64,000 nt of DNA from Leucobacter chromiisoli (GTDB taxonomy: Bacteria; Actinomycetota; Actinomycetes; Actinomycetales; Microbacteriaceae): assembly GCF_016522505.1 (NCBI RefSeq), contig NZ_JAEHOH010000021.1:31592-95591 (forward strand), given 5' to 3'. This document shows positions 43,073 through 51,599 of the stretch, piece by piece. Below the pieces are notes generated by a model. It was not told the origin of the DNA, made no database searches, and saw only the letters and a program-made list of their open reading frames with translations. Position numbers and translations under genes: made by a program. Position 1 is the first letter of the stretch, and each line of letters opens with the position of its first letter.

Positions 43073-44695
43073 ATGAGTCTGCAGAAGAAGGGGCGAGGCC
43101 TGCTCGCCGGTATCGGCGCGGCGGCGACCGCCGTGCTCCTCGCGCTGGGCGGCGGAGCGGCGGCGCAGGCCGCCCCGATCATCCCGCCGTCGTTCGAGCA
43201 CGGAAACCTCCACATCCACAAGTTCGAGCAGCCGGCAGCTCCGGGCCAGCCGGCCGACGGGCTTCCCCGCGACACCGCGGGGCTCACGCCCATCGGGGAG
43301 GTCACCTTCACGGTGCAGCGGATCAAGCACGTCGATCTCTCGACGAACGCCGGCTGGGTCGCGGCGGCCGGCATCTCCTACGACGCGGCGACCGGCACGA
43401 TCTCCGGCGAGGGCAGCGACGGCCAGCCGGCCGTCATCGGCGACGTCGACCCCGCGAACGGCACGCAGACCACCGACGCGGCGGGCGACGCGACCTTCAG
43501 CGGCCTTCCGATCGGCCTCTACCTCGTCACCGAGACCGCGGCTCCGGCGGGTGTGACGCCGTCCGCGCCGTTCCTCGTCACCGTTCCGCTGACGAACCCC
43601 GAGACCCGCACGGACTGGATGCAGGACGTGCACGTCTACCCGAAGAACTCGACGAGCACCGCGACGAAGACCGTGGACGACGCGGCCGCCGTCAAGGTCG
43701 GCGACGACATCGCGTGGACTATCCGCGGCGACATCCCGAAGACCGCCGACCCGGCCTACGACTCCGCCGCGCCGATCGGCGCGGGCAACCAGCCCTTCCT
43801 CGCGCCGAGCGGCTACCGGGTCTCCGACACGCTCGACCAGCGCCTCGCCTACGTCTCCGCCGAGGTCACGCTGACGGAGGGCGGCGGCGCGCTGGTGCCC
43901 GCCGACTACACCGTCGTCGTCCCCTCGGCCGAGAACGGCAACACCTTCTCGGTCACCTTCACCGCAGCCGGCCTCGCCAAGCTCGGCGCCGCAGCCGGTG
44001 TCGCCGGCTCGCAGGTGCAGGTGGTGCTCACCACGACGGTGACGTCACTCGGTGACGGCACCGTCGGCGACGGCGTCATCACGAACCGCGCCGTCGTCTT
44101 CCCGAACCGGCCCTCGATCGAGGGCGACCCCGGCAACCCGCCGACCGAGACCCCCGAGGTCGAGAGCCGCTGGGGCGACATCCTCATCCACAAGGTCGAT
44201 GCGCGGAACCGCACCGTCGCCCTCCCCGGCGCCGAGTTCCAGGTGTTCGCGTCGAAGGAGGATGCCGACCGGCTCGCGAACCCCATCTCCGTGAACGGGA
44301 CGACGACCTTCACCACCGGCGACGACGGCACGGTGCGGATCTCCGGCCTGCGCTACAGCGACTTCGTCGACGGCGCGCAGCTCGCCGACGACCAGGATCC
44401 GAAGTGGCGCTACTACTGGGTCGTGGAGACCCGTGCCCCCGAGGTCGACGGGCAGAGGTACGAACTGCTCGCCGAGCCGGTGCGGGTGACGGTCGACGCG
44501 GCGCAGCAGGTGATCTCGGGCGACGTGGAGAACCCGGCAGCGGGCGAGACGGTCATCGAGAACGTGCCGCACAACGCCGGGTTCGAGCTGCCGCTCACCG
44601 GCGCGGCCGGCACCTGGATGTTCACGATCGGCGGCCTCCTGGTGCTGGGCGGCGGGCTCGCGCTCGCGCTGCGCCGACGGAAGACCGGCGCGTAG
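43073..44695 (+). CDS. SpaH/EbpB-type LPXTG-anchored major pilin
   Basis: The 540-aa precursor has a signal peptide (residues 1-34, ending AQAA) and an N-terminal SpaA domain (NLHIHKFEQP). The pilin motif is WMQDVHVYPK (182-191), whose Lys191 is the expected site for sortase cross-linking. An isopeptide-forming D2-like domain (KTVDDAAAVKVGDDIAWTIRGDIP) follows. A second SpaA/Cna-B domain carries the E-box YYWVVETRAPEVDG, then come the sorting signal LPLTG (506-510), a hydrophobic helix and RRRK. In the family, class C sortase polymerises such subunits into covalent shafts. AGAAAGGA precedes the ATG. A strong hairpin follows, before the sortase gene. Confidence 0.94.
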   Translation: MSLQKKGRGLLAGIGAAATAVLLALGGGAAAQAAPIIPPSFEHGNLHIHKFEQPAAPGQPADGLPRDTAGLTPIGEVTFTVQRIKHVDLSTNAGWVAAAGISYDAATGTISGEGSDGQPAVIGDVDPANGTQTTDAAGDATFSGLPIGLYLVTETAAPAGVTPSAPFLVTVPLTNPETRTDWMQDVHVYPKNSTSTATKTVDDAAAVKVGDDIAWTIRGDIPKTADPAYDSAAPIGAGNQPFLAPSGYRVSDTLDQRLAYVSAEVTLTEGGGALVPADYTVVVPSAENGNTFSVTFTAAGLAKLGAAAGVAGSQVQVVLTTTVTSLGDGTVGDGVITNRAVVFPNRPSIEGDPGNPPTETPEVESRWGDILIHKVDARNRTVALPGAEFQVFASKEDADRLANPISVNGTTTFTTGDDGTVRISGLRYSDFVDGAQLADDQDPKWRYYWVVETRAPEVDGQRYELLAEPVRVTVDAAQQVISGDVENPAAGETVIENVPHNAGFELPLTGAAGTWMFTIGGLLVLGGGLALALRRRKTGA

Positions 44696-44703
44696 GCATC
44701 GCA

Positions 44704-44762
44704 GCGGAGCGGTGCACGGACGCCGAGGCGAGCACCCGCCCGGCGACCGTGCACCGCTCCGC
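44704..44762 (+). terminator. Intercistronic hairpin between pilin and sortase
   Basis: GCGGAGCGGTGCACGG (44704-44719) and CCGTGCACCGCTCCGC (44747-44762) form a perfect 16-bp stem with a 27-nt loop. GGTGCACGGACGC recurs as a direct repeat (44711 and 44765). No T-run follows, so it may be an attenuator or an mRNA-stabilising 3' end for the pilin rather than a full terminator. Confidence 0.6.
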
Positions 44763-44832
44763 CCGGTGCACGGACGCGGCCGACCGCGGTGACGCGATCG
44801 AACGCGGCGGGAGCACGAAGAGCGGGGGAGGG

Positions 44833-45717
44833 ATGCGCGTGGCGAAGGCGAGCGGTGGAGGAAGCAGGGGACAGGCCGTCCTCGTGCAGCTGCTGGTGAT
44901 GGCCGGCCTCGCCATCCTGCTCTACCCGGCGGCCGCGAACTGGTTCTCGGCGCGCAACCACAACAACGAGATCGCGGGCTACACCCAGGGCGTCGCCGAC
45001 CTTCCCGAGGCGGAGCGCCAGCGCGAGCTGCGGCTCGCCGAGGACTACAACGCCCGGATGCCGCAGGGTCCGCTGCGCGATCCCTACAGCTCCGCCCCCG
45101 CCACCGAGACCGAGGAATCCGCGGCCTACGCGTCCTACGAACGGCTGCTGGGGGTCAGCGACAGCGGCGTCATCGGGAGCCTCAGCTATCCCGAGGTCGG
45201 GATCACGCTCCCGGTCTACCATGGCACGTCCGACGAGGTCATCTCGAAGGGAGCCGGTCATCTCTACGGCTCGTCACTGCCGGTTGGGGGACCCTCGACA
45301 CACTCGGTGCTGACCGCGCACTCGGGGCTCGCGAGCGCGAAGCTCTTCACCGACCTGCACCGCTCGGAGACCGGGCAGCTCTTCTCGGTCGAGGTCCTCG
45401 GCGAGAAGCACTACTACCGGGTCGACAGCATCGTCACGGTGCGGCCGGAGGACACCCGATCGCTGCGCATCGTTGCCGGAGAGGACTACGTCACGCTCAT
45501 CACGTGCACGCCGATCGGCGTCAACAGCCACCGGCTCCTCGTCCGGGGCGTGCGCGTGCCGCCGCCCGAATCCGGGCGCGAGCAGCTGCGCGGGGACGAG
45601 GTCTCAGCGGGCTTCCCCTGGTGGGCCCTCGCCCTCGTCGGCGGCTCGGCCGCATCGGGCGTCGTCCTCTTCCGGCCGCGCCGGCGGGGCCGGACGGACG
45701 TCGTCCCGGCCGCTTGA
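44833..45717 (+). CDS. Class C sortase (pilus polymerase)
   Basis: The 294-aa transpeptidase joins pilin subunits through the sorting-signal Thr and the pilin-motif Lys. It has an N-terminal membrane helix (about 17-36) and a catalytic barrel with His163 (VLTAHSGL), Cys225 (TLITCTP) and Arg234 (NSHRLLVRG). A C-terminal hydrophobic helix (WWALALVGGSAASGVVLF) followed by RPRRRGR gives the double membrane anchor of class C enzymes. The likely lid segment ARMPQGPLRDPY precedes the catalytic domain. GGGGGAGGG lies before the ATG. It is the last gene of the pilus locus and converges on the PNP gene with a 9-bp gap. Confidence 0.94.
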   Translation: MRVAKASGGGSRGQAVLVQLLVMAGLAILLYPAAANWFSARNHNNEIAGYTQGVADLPEAERQRELRLAEDYNARMPQGPLRDPYSSAPATETEESAAYASYERLLGVSDSGVIGSLSYPEVGITLPVYHGTSDEVISKGAGHLYGSSLPVGGPSTHSVLTAHSGLASAKLFTDLHRSETGQLFSVEVLGEKHYYRVDSIVTVRPEDTRSLRIVAGEDYVTLITCTPIGVNSHRLLVRGVRVPPPESGREQLRGDEVSAGFPWWALALVGGSAASGVVLFRPRRRGRTDVVPAA

Positions 45718-45726
45718 GGGTCGGGA

Positions 45727-46533
45727 TCAGCCCAGTCGCGGGACGATCCGGGAGAGCATCTCACCGAGGCGCGCCTCGGCGGACCGGCCGGCCTCGAGCA
45801 CCTCGGCGTGGCTCAGGGGCCCGTCCCCGGTGCCGGCGGCGGGGTTCGTGACGAGGGACAGGCCGAGCACCTCCATGCCGGCCTCGCGCGCGGCGATGGC
45901 CTCGAGCGCGGTGGACATGCCCACGATCTGCCCGCCGATGCGCTGCAGGTAGCGGACCTCGGCCGGGGTCTCGTAGTGCGGGCCGGGCAGCTGCACGTAC
46001 ACGCCCTCCCGCAGACCGGGCTCGGCCGTGCGGGCGATGCTCCGCAGCCGCTCGGAGTAGAGATCGGTGAGGTCGACGAAGTTCGCGCCCTCGAGCGGGG
46101 AGACCGCCGTCAGGTTGATGTGGTCCTCGATCAGCACGGCCTCCCCCGCGGCGAGCGCGGGATCGAGGCCGCCGGCCCCGTTCGTCAGCACCATGACGCG
46201 CGCTCCCGCCGCGGCGGCCGCCCGCACCCCGTGCACGACGGCGCGCACGCCGTGGCCCTCGTACAGGTGCGTGCGTGCCCCGATCACGAGGGCGTGCCTG
46301 CCGTCGTGGAGCCGGATCGAGGTCAGGGTGCCGGGGTGCCCCGCGACGGCGGGGGCGCGGAAGCCGGGGAGCCGCTCGGCGGGGATGCGTGCGACCGTCT
46401 CGCCGATGAGCTCCCCGGCGCGCCCCCATCCGCTGCCGAGAGTGAGCGCGATGTCGTGCCGCTCGACCCCCGTCAGCTCGACGATGGCGCGGGCGGCGTC
46501 CCGCGCTCGGGCTCGGGGGTCGGCGGCACTCAT
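45727..46533 (-). CDS. punA: Purine nucleoside phosphorylase (trimeric type)
   Basis: The enzyme splits purine (deoxy)nucleosides with phosphate for salvage. The 268-aa length and motifs match the trimeric PNP-I/MTAP family: LTLGSGWG, PGFRAPAVAGHPGTL, then ARTHLYEGHG, NGAGGLDP, LIEDHINLT, YVQLPGPHYETPAEV, GMSTALEAIAAREAGMEVLGLSLVTNPA. Its ATG overlaps the tetR stop by 4 bp, but TAGGCT 6 nt upstream, inside tetR, suggests it also has its own leaderless promoter, as expected for a housekeeping enzyme. Confidence 0.94.
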   Translation of the reverse strand: MSAADPRARARDAARAIVELTGVERHDIALTLGSGWGRAGELIGETVARIPAERLPGFRAPAVAGHPGTLTSIRLHDGRHALVIGARTHLYEGHGVRAVVHGVRAAAAAGARVMVLTNGAGGLDPALAAGEAVLIEDHINLTAVSPLEGANFVDLTDLYSERLRSIARTAEPGLREGVYVQLPGPHYETPAEVRYLQRIGGQIVGMSTALEAIAAREAGMEVLGLSLVTNPAAGTGDGPLSHAEVLEAGRSAEARLGEMLSRIVPRLG

Positions 46534-47114
46534 GCGACCAGCCTAGGCTCATCCGATCCGAGCAGTCGCTCCAGGAGCACGGCGAGCGCCCGGTTGACGC
46601 GATCGTCGCTCCAGACCACCGGGTCCTCGACGTTCTTCACGTGGAATCCGCGCGCGTAGAGGTAGAGGATGTCGGCGATCTCCGCGGCGTGCTCCAGGTC
46701 GGCCTCGCGCGCGGCCCGCTCGAACTCGGTGAAGGTGCGGTCGGTGATGTCGGCGATGACCGCGGTCTCGGGGCCCGAGCCGGCGAGCACCTCGATCCAG
46801 AGGCCGCGGAGCGCCGTGTCGTGCTCGTCGGTGGTGCACATCCACCGGGCGAGTTCGACGAGCCTCGTGCGGCCGGCCCTGCCCTCGATCGCCTGACTGC
46901 GAGCCTCGACCCACAGGTGCCGGGCGTGGTCGAGCGCGTTGAACATCAGCTGGGCCCGGCTCGGAACGTAGTTCGTGACGAATGCCGTCGACCGCCCGAG
47001 CTCCTCCGCCACCGCCCGGATCGTCACGGCGTTCGCCCCGCATCTCTCCGCGATCCTGAGCGTCGCCTTGGCGATCTCCCGGCGCCTGCCCGTTTCGTCG
47101 ACTGGTCGAGGCAT
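46530..47114 (-). CDS. TetR-family transcriptional regulator
   Basis: The 194-aa protein has an N-terminal helix-turn-helix at about 10-55 (REIAKATLRIAERCGANAVTIRAVAEELGRSTAFVTNYVPSRAQLMFNAL) in the TetR/BetI style and a helical ligand-binding domain. It is divergent from the ABC importer/amidohydrolase operon. A 30-bp double palindrome lies at the presumed transcription start of that operon, so repression relieved by the transported compound or a product is the likely mechanism. GGGAGTGGG lies near the ATG. It overlaps punA by 4 bp. Confidence 0.9.
   Translation of the reverse strand: MPRPVDETGRRREIAKATLRIAERCGANAVTIRAVAEELGRSTAFVTNYVPSRAQLMFNALDHARHLWVEARSQAIEGRAGRTRLVELARWMCTTDEHDTALRGLWIEVLAGSGPETAVIADITDRTFTEFERAAREADLEHAAEIADILYLYARGFHVKNVEDPVVWSDDRVNRALAVLLERLLGSDEPRLVA
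46540..46545 (-). promoter_or_regulatory. -10 element (TAGGCT) of punA inside tetR
   Basis: Minus-strand TAGGCT is 6 nt before the punA ATG and lies within the last codons of tetR. Confidence 0.45.
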
Positions 47115-47164
47115 CCCACTCCCGTTCGTCTGATCGAGTTTCCATCACGATGCCGGAAAGGGTA

Positions 47165-47195
47165 TTGACCGGATCCGTTTCCAATAGCGTATGGT
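47165..47195 (+). promoter_or_regulatory. Promoter of the ABC importer / amidohydrolase operon
   Basis: TTGACC (47165-47170) is a good -35; TATGGT (47190-47195) is the best -10 at a long, 19-bp spacing. The operator begins two bases downstream. Confidence 0.5.
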
Positions 47196-47196
47196 A

Positions 47197-47226
47197 TAAA
47201 AACGGTGTTTTAAAACGCTGTTTTTA
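47197..47226 (+). promoter_or_regulatory. Doubled palindromic operator, probably for TetR
   Basis: Two abutting copies of AAAACGNTGTTTT (47199-47211 and 47212-47224) are each perfect 5-3-5 palindromes. Together with flanking TA and TA they make a 30-bp near-palindrome with only two mismatched positions. The site covers the expected transcription start. It is unusually A/T-rich for this genome. Confidence 0.7.
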
Positions 47227-47252
47227 GTTCTCATCGAGAAAGGTCGAAGACA

Positions 47253-48317
47253 ATGAGGTCGAAGACAACGCGCATCCTTCGGACCGGGGCGCTCGTGGCC
47301 GGAGGGGCGCTCCTGCTCTCGGCGTGCGGCGGGGGCGGCTCCGAGGAGGGCGGCAGTGGCGGAGACGGCTCCCTGACGTTCGTGACCTTCGGCAGCGCCT
47401 TCCAGGAGGCGCAGGAGGTGGCGTTCGTCGACCCGTTCTCCGAGGAGACCGGCGCCGACATCACCGTCGACTCGCCCACGGATCTCTCGAAGCTGAAGGT
47501 CATGGTGGAGACGGGGGACCCCGAGTGGGACGTCTACCTCGCCGGTTCCGCGGAGTCGTTCGCCTACTGCGGGACCCTCTTCGAGGAGCTCGACTTCTCG
47601 GGCATCGAGCGGGACGACTTCGCCGAGGGGACGATCAGCGACTGCGGCATCCCGGTGGACACCTACTCCTACGTCGTGGCCTACAACACCGAGACCTACG
47701 GCGACACCCCGCCCACGAGCCTCGAGGACTTCTTCGATCTCGAGAAGTACCCCGGCACCCGGGCCATGTCCGGGGATCCCGCGGAGGGCAACCTCGAGCT
47801 GGCGCTCATGGCCGACGGCGTCGACAGCTCCGAGCTCTACCCGATCGACTACGACCGGGCGTTCGCGAAGCTCGACGAGATCAAGGCCGAGACCGTGTTC
47901 TGGAGCTCGGGCGCCGAGCAGGTGGAGATGATGGAGTCGAAGCGCGCCGACATGGTGCTCGCCTGGTCGGGGCGCGGGTTCGAGGCCGTGGAGAACGGAG
48001 CGCCCTACGCGCCGATGTGGGATCGCAACGCCTACCACTGGGCCTCCCTCGCCATCGTCAAGGGCAGCGCCAACACGGACCTGGCGCAGCAGTTCATCGA
48101 CTTCTCGGTGTCGCCCGAGCCGCAGGCCGCGTTCGCCGAGAGCATCGCCTACGGCGCGGCGAACCTGCGGGCGACGCCGGAGCTCAACCCCGAAGCCGCC
48201 GAGTGGGACTCCGGGGCCGAGGATCACCGCGACCAGTCGTGGTCGATCGATCCCGAGTGGTGGGGCGAGAACGCCGAGGAGGTTCTGAGCCGCTGGACGA
48301 GCTGGACGGCCGGGTGA
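47253..48317 (+). CDS. Spermidine/putrescine-type ABC transporter substrate-binding lipoprotein
   Basis: The 354-aa protein has a lipoprotein signal peptide with lipobox LSAC (Cys25) and a Gly/Ser spacer. It has a periplasmic-binding-protein fold of the PotD/family 1 type: LTFVTFGSAFQEAQEVAFVDPFSEETGADI, DVYLAG, VDTYSYVVAYNTE and FWSSGAEQVEMMESKRADMVLAWSGR. It should deliver a cationic or amine-like ligand to the permeases encoded three and four genes on. GAGAAAGG supplies the ribosome-binding site. It is first in a six-gene operon controlled by the TetR-type operator just upstream. Confidence 0.9.
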   Translation: MRSKTTRILRTGALVAGGALLLSACGGGGSEEGGSGGDGSLTFVTFGSAFQEAQEVAFVDPFSEETGADITVDSPTDLSKLKVMVETGDPEWDVYLAGSAESFAYCGTLFEELDFSGIERDDFAEGTISDCGIPVDTYSYVVAYNTETYGDTPPTSLEDFFDLEKYPGTRAMSGDPAEGNLELALMADGVDSSELYPIDYDRAFAKLDEIKAETVFWSSGAEQVEMMESKRADMVLAWSGRGFEAVENGAPYAPMWDRNAYHWASLAIVKGSANTDLAQQFIDFSVSPEPQAAFAESIAYGAANLRATPELNPEAAEWDSGAEDHRDQSWSIDPEWWGENAEEVLSRWTSWTAG

Positions 48318-48321
48318 TCCC

Positions 48322-49923
48322 GTGAGCGCAACGGGAACGGCGCCGCGCGGGGCGGAACTCCTCTTCGTGGGCGGACGGATATTCGGCGAGGGCGACGGCG
48401 AGACGCCCGTCGAGGCGATGCGGGTCCTGAACGGCCGCGTGGAATCGCTCGGCGAGGCCGGCCGGCTCCGCGAGGAGTGCGGCCCTGGGGCGGAGGAGAT
48501 CGACCTGGGCGGCGGGGTCGTGCTGCCCGGATTCATCGACGCCCACACGCACGTCGAGTTCTCCGCGATGGCCCGCTACGACTGGGTCGACGTCCGCGGG
48601 GACTCCCCCGAGCGGATCTGCGAGCGCCTCCGCGCGGAGGTCGATCGGGTCGCCGATTCCGAGCGGTGGGTCGTGGCGCAGGGCACCTTCCTGCAGGCGC
48701 TTCCCGATCGAGAGGCGCTCGACCGCGTCTCGGCGACCGTCCCCCTCCTGGTGCGGGAGAGCATGCACCGGCTGCAGGCGAACACGGAGGCGCTGCGGAG
48801 GGCGGGGTTCCTCGACCGCGCGCCGACCACGGCGCCGGGGGTCGTCGTGCACGTCGACGAGCGGCGTCGCCCGACCGGGCTCGTCGAGGAGGGCTTCCAC
48901 CTGTTCCCCGTGCCCGGCCCGGGGCCGGAGCGCCTCGAATCGTTCCTCGAGCGCGAACTGCGGGAGTCGTTCGCGAGGCACGGCGTGACGACCGTGTACG
49001 AGATCCCCGCGACCGCGGCGGGGGTCGACGCGTACGCCGCCCTCGCCGGGAGGAGGGCCCTGCCCGTCAGGATCACCCTCACGCCGGTCGTCGCCCCCGG
49101 CCTCAATCCGCTGCTCGGCGCGGTCTCCGAGTGGCGGGAGTGGGCCGGGCGGTTCCCGGGAGGGCCGGGCCTGCCCCTGCTCTCGGCCGGAGGGATCAAG
49201 ATATTCGTGGACGGCGACAACGAGCAGGCCTTCGACACGACCACCTTCGAGCGGAGCCCCCGGGGCTGGGGAGCGGTCACGCGCACCCTCGCCCAACTGC
49301 GGGACGAGCTCGCCTGGGCCGCTGAGAACGACGTGCAGGTGTGGGTGCACGCGATCGGCGACCTCGCCCAGGATCTCGTGCTCGAAGCGGTCGAGCAGGC
49401 GCGCGAGCGCGTGGGGCCGCCGGCCCTCCCGACCCGCCTCGAGCACGCGGCGAACCTGCAGCTGACCCCGCGACTCGTCGATCGGATGGCGGCGCTCGAC
49501 GTCGTCCCCGTGCCGACCGCGAACTTCATGGCGACCGACGACGGCAGCGGCCTCTACGCCTACCGCACGCTCTCGGAGGCGGGATTCCGGCCGCCGGGCA
49601 ACTCGGACACCGGCGGGGCGATCGCGGAGGCTCCGAACCCGTGGTTCGGCATCGCCCACATGATGGACCGTCGCAACGCGCGAGGGGTGCCGGTCGCTCC
49701 GCAGGAGCGCGTGCCGGCTCTCGAGGGCGTGCGCGGGTACACGCGCTACGCGGCGGCCGTCGCGGGGCTCGAAGGGGAGATGGGGAGGCTGGCGCCGGGC
49801 TGCTCGGCGGATTTCGCCGTCTACGAGCAGGACCCGCGGGCGCTGGACGCGGAGCGCATGCGCGCGGTCGAGGCGGAGCAGACGTTCGTGGAGGGGAGGC
49901 GCACATGGCGCAGGGAACGGTGA
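48322..49923 (+). CDS. YtcJ-type amidohydrolase, ABC operon member 1
   Basis: The 533-aa TIM-barrel hydrolase shows FIDAHTHVEFSAMARYDWVDVRG after strand 1, the GIKIFVDGDNEQAF segment, VWVHAIGDLAQDLVLEAVE with metal-ligand His, LPTRLEHAAN and a PPGNSDTGG segment for the last acidic ligand. GTG start, 4 bp after the binding-protein stop. It overlaps the permease gene by 19 bp. It probably acts on the imported compound or a derivative; the family includes N-substituted formamide deformylases but the substrate is unknown. Confidence 0.87.
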   Translation: MSATGTAPRGAELLFVGGRIFGEGDGETPVEAMRVLNGRVESLGEAGRLREECGPGAEEIDLGGGVVLPGFIDAHTHVEFSAMARYDWVDVRGDSPERICERLRAEVDRVADSERWVVAQGTFLQALPDREALDRVSATVPLLVRESMHRLQANTEALRRAGFLDRAPTTAPGVVVHVDERRRPTGLVEEGFHLFPVPGPGPERLESFLERELRESFARHGVTTVYEIPATAAGVDAYAALAGRRALPVRITLTPVVAPGLNPLLGAVSEWREWAGRFPGGPGLPLLSAGGIKIFVDGDNEQAFDTTTFERSPRGWGAVTRTLAQLRDELAWAAENDVQVWVHAIGDLAQDLVLEAVEQARERVGPPALPTRLEHAANLQLTPRLVDRMAALDVVPVPTANFMATDDGSGLYAYRTLSEAGFRPPGNSDTGGAIAEAPNPWFGIAHMMDRRNARGVPVAPQERVPALEGVRGYTRYAAAVAGLEGEMGRLAPGCSADFAVYEQDPRALDAERMRAVEAEQTFVEGRRTWRRER

Positions 49924-50804
49924 ACCCGGGGACCACGACGGGCATCATGACGGTGCTGAACGCGCCGGCGCGGCAGCAGCGTCTCGGCGCGTGGCTGCTC
50001 ATCGCGCCGGCCGTGGCGCTGGTGCTCGTGTTCTTCGCCTACCCGCTCGTCTCGCTCATCGCCAGGAGCTTCCTCGAGCCGACCCCGGGGTTCGGCCAGT
50101 ACGTCGAGGTGCTGAGCGACGCGACGAGCCTCAAGATCCTCGGCCGGACCTTCGCGGTCGCCGCCCAGGTCACCGCCGTGACGCTGATCCTCGGCTACCC
50201 CTACGCCTACCTCATGACGCTCGTCGGGCGGCGCGTGCGCACCGTCCTCATGTTCCTGGTGCTGCTGCCCTTCTGGTCGAGCCTCATGGCGCGTACCTTC
50301 GCGTGGATCGCGCTCTTCCATCCCGAGGGCGTGATCGTCGCCGCGCTCCGCGCGGTCGGCCTCGGCGACGTGAAGCTGCTGGGCACGCAGCTCGGCGTGA
50401 CGATCGCCATGGTGCAGGTGCTGCTCCCGTTCATGGTGCTGCCGCTCTACAGCACGATGAGCGGCATCGACCGGCGCCTCCTCGACGCGGCTCGCTCGCT
50501 CGGCGCCTCCCGGCTGCGGGCATTCACGAGGATCTACCTCCCGCTCTCCCTGCCCGGCGTGTTCGCCGGTTCGGTGCTGCTGTTTATCATGAGCCTCGGC
50601 TTCTGGGTGACCCCGCGGCTCATCGGCTCGCCGCAGGAGTCGCTCATCGGCCAGCTCATCGAGACGCGGGTGGGCAAGCTGCTCGACTTCGCGGGAGCCG
50701 GGGCGATATCGACCGTGCTGCTCGTGGTGACCCTCGTGCTGCTGATCAGCTTCTCCGGAGCGGTCAGACGGTCGTCCGGCGCGCTGACGGGAGGTTCCCG
50801 ATGA
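49905..50804 (+). CDS. ABC transporter permease (PotB-like)
   Basis: The 299-aa protein has six hydrophobic helices and the cytoplasmic coupling motif DAARSLGASRLRAFTRIYLPLSLPG (EAA loop) that contacts the ATPase. ILGRTFAVAAQVTAVTLILGYPYAYLMTLV and LLPFWSSLMARTFAW are typical of PotB-type polyamine permeases. The ATG at 49905 follows GGGGAGG and overlaps the upstream amidohydrolase by 19 bp; its own stop overlaps the next permease (ATGA). Confidence 0.92.
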   Translation: MAQGTVNPGTTTGIMTVLNAPARQQRLGAWLLIAPAVALVLVFFAYPLVSLIARSFLEPTPGFGQYVEVLSDATSLKILGRTFAVAAQVTAVTLILGYPYAYLMTLVGRRVRTVLMFLVLLPFWSSLMARTFAWIALFHPEGVIVAALRAVGLGDVKLLGTQLGVTIAMVQVLLPFMVLPLYSTMSGIDRRLLDAARSLGASRLRAFTRIYLPLSLPGVFAGSVLLFIMSLGFWVTPRLIGSPQESLIGQLIETRVGKLLDFAGAGAISTVLLVVTLVLLISFSGAVRRSSGALTGGSR

Positions 50805-51589
50805 GCGCCGCCGAGACGCGCCCGGGCATCGCGCTGCGGCTCTGGGCCGTGCTCGTCGGGATCGTGCTGTTCGCGCCGCTCGCGGTCGTCGTGCCGCTCT
50901 CCCTGACCGAGAAGCGGAGCTTCAAGTTCCCGCCGGACGGGTTCTCGACGAGATGGTACGGCTCCTTCTTCACGGACGAGGCGTGGCTTCGCGCGCTCGG
51001 CAACTCGCTCTGGATCGGCCTGGTCGTGGCACTCGTGTGCTGCGTCCTCGGCACGCTCGCCGCGCTCGGCATCCAGCGGCTGCCGGCGAGGGTCTCCGGC
51101 GTCGTCCAGGGGCTCCTCCTCGCTCCGCTCATCATCCCGGGCATCGTGTCGGCGGTGGCGATCTACTCCGTGTTCCTCAAGTGGAAGCTCAGCGGCAACC
51201 CGCTCGGGTTCATCCTCGCCCACGCGGTGCTCGCGATCCCCTTCGTGGTGGTGACGGTCAACGCGAGCCTCGCCGGCTACGATCGCACGCTGGATCGGGC
51301 GGCCGCGAGTCTCGGCGCGGGGCCGCTGCGCATCTTCGCGCGAGTCACCCTGCCGATCATCGCGCCGGGAGTGGGGGCGGGAGCGCTCTTCGCCTTCGTC
51401 ACCTCGTTCGACGAGGTGGTCGCGGCGATGTTCCTGCAGTCCCCGAAGATCCGGACCCTGCCCGTCGAGATGTTCGTGAGCGTCACGAACGAGGTGGACC
51501 CGACGATCGCCGTGGTCTCCACCCTCATCCTCGCGGTCACCAGCGCCGTCGTGCTGGTGCCCGCGCTCACCCGTTCGCAGTCGAGGTGA
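50801..51589 (+). CDS. ABC transporter permease (PotC-like)
   Basis: The 262-aa second permease has six hydrophobic helices and an EAA loop, RAAASLGAGPLRIFARVTLPIIAPG. FAFVTSFDEVVAAMFLQSPKIRTLPVEMF near the end is characteristic of the PotC family of spermidine/putrescine permeases. Translation is coupled to the upstream permease by a 4-bp ATGA overlap, with GGGAGG 5 nt before the ATG. Confidence 0.92.
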   Translation: MSAAETRPGIALRLWAVLVGIVLFAPLAVVVPLSLTEKRSFKFPPDGFSTRWYGSFFTDEAWLRALGNSLWIGLVVALVCCVLGTLAALGIQRLPARVSGVVQGLLLAPLIIPGIVSAVAIYSVFLKWKLSGNPLGFILAHAVLAIPFVVVTVNASLAGYDRTLDRAAASLGAGPLRIFARVTLPIIAPGVGAGALFAFVTSFDEVVAAMFLQSPKIRTLPVEMFVSVTNEVDPTIAVVSTLILAVTSAVVLVPALTRSQSR

Positions 51590-51599
51590 AAGGCCCGCA

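Noticed and set aside
38704..43374. 1,556-codon open frame antisense to the pilus adhesin
   Set aside because: Arg/Gly/Asp-rich shadow of a signal-peptide- and sorting-signal-bearing plus-strand gene; no recognisable motif.
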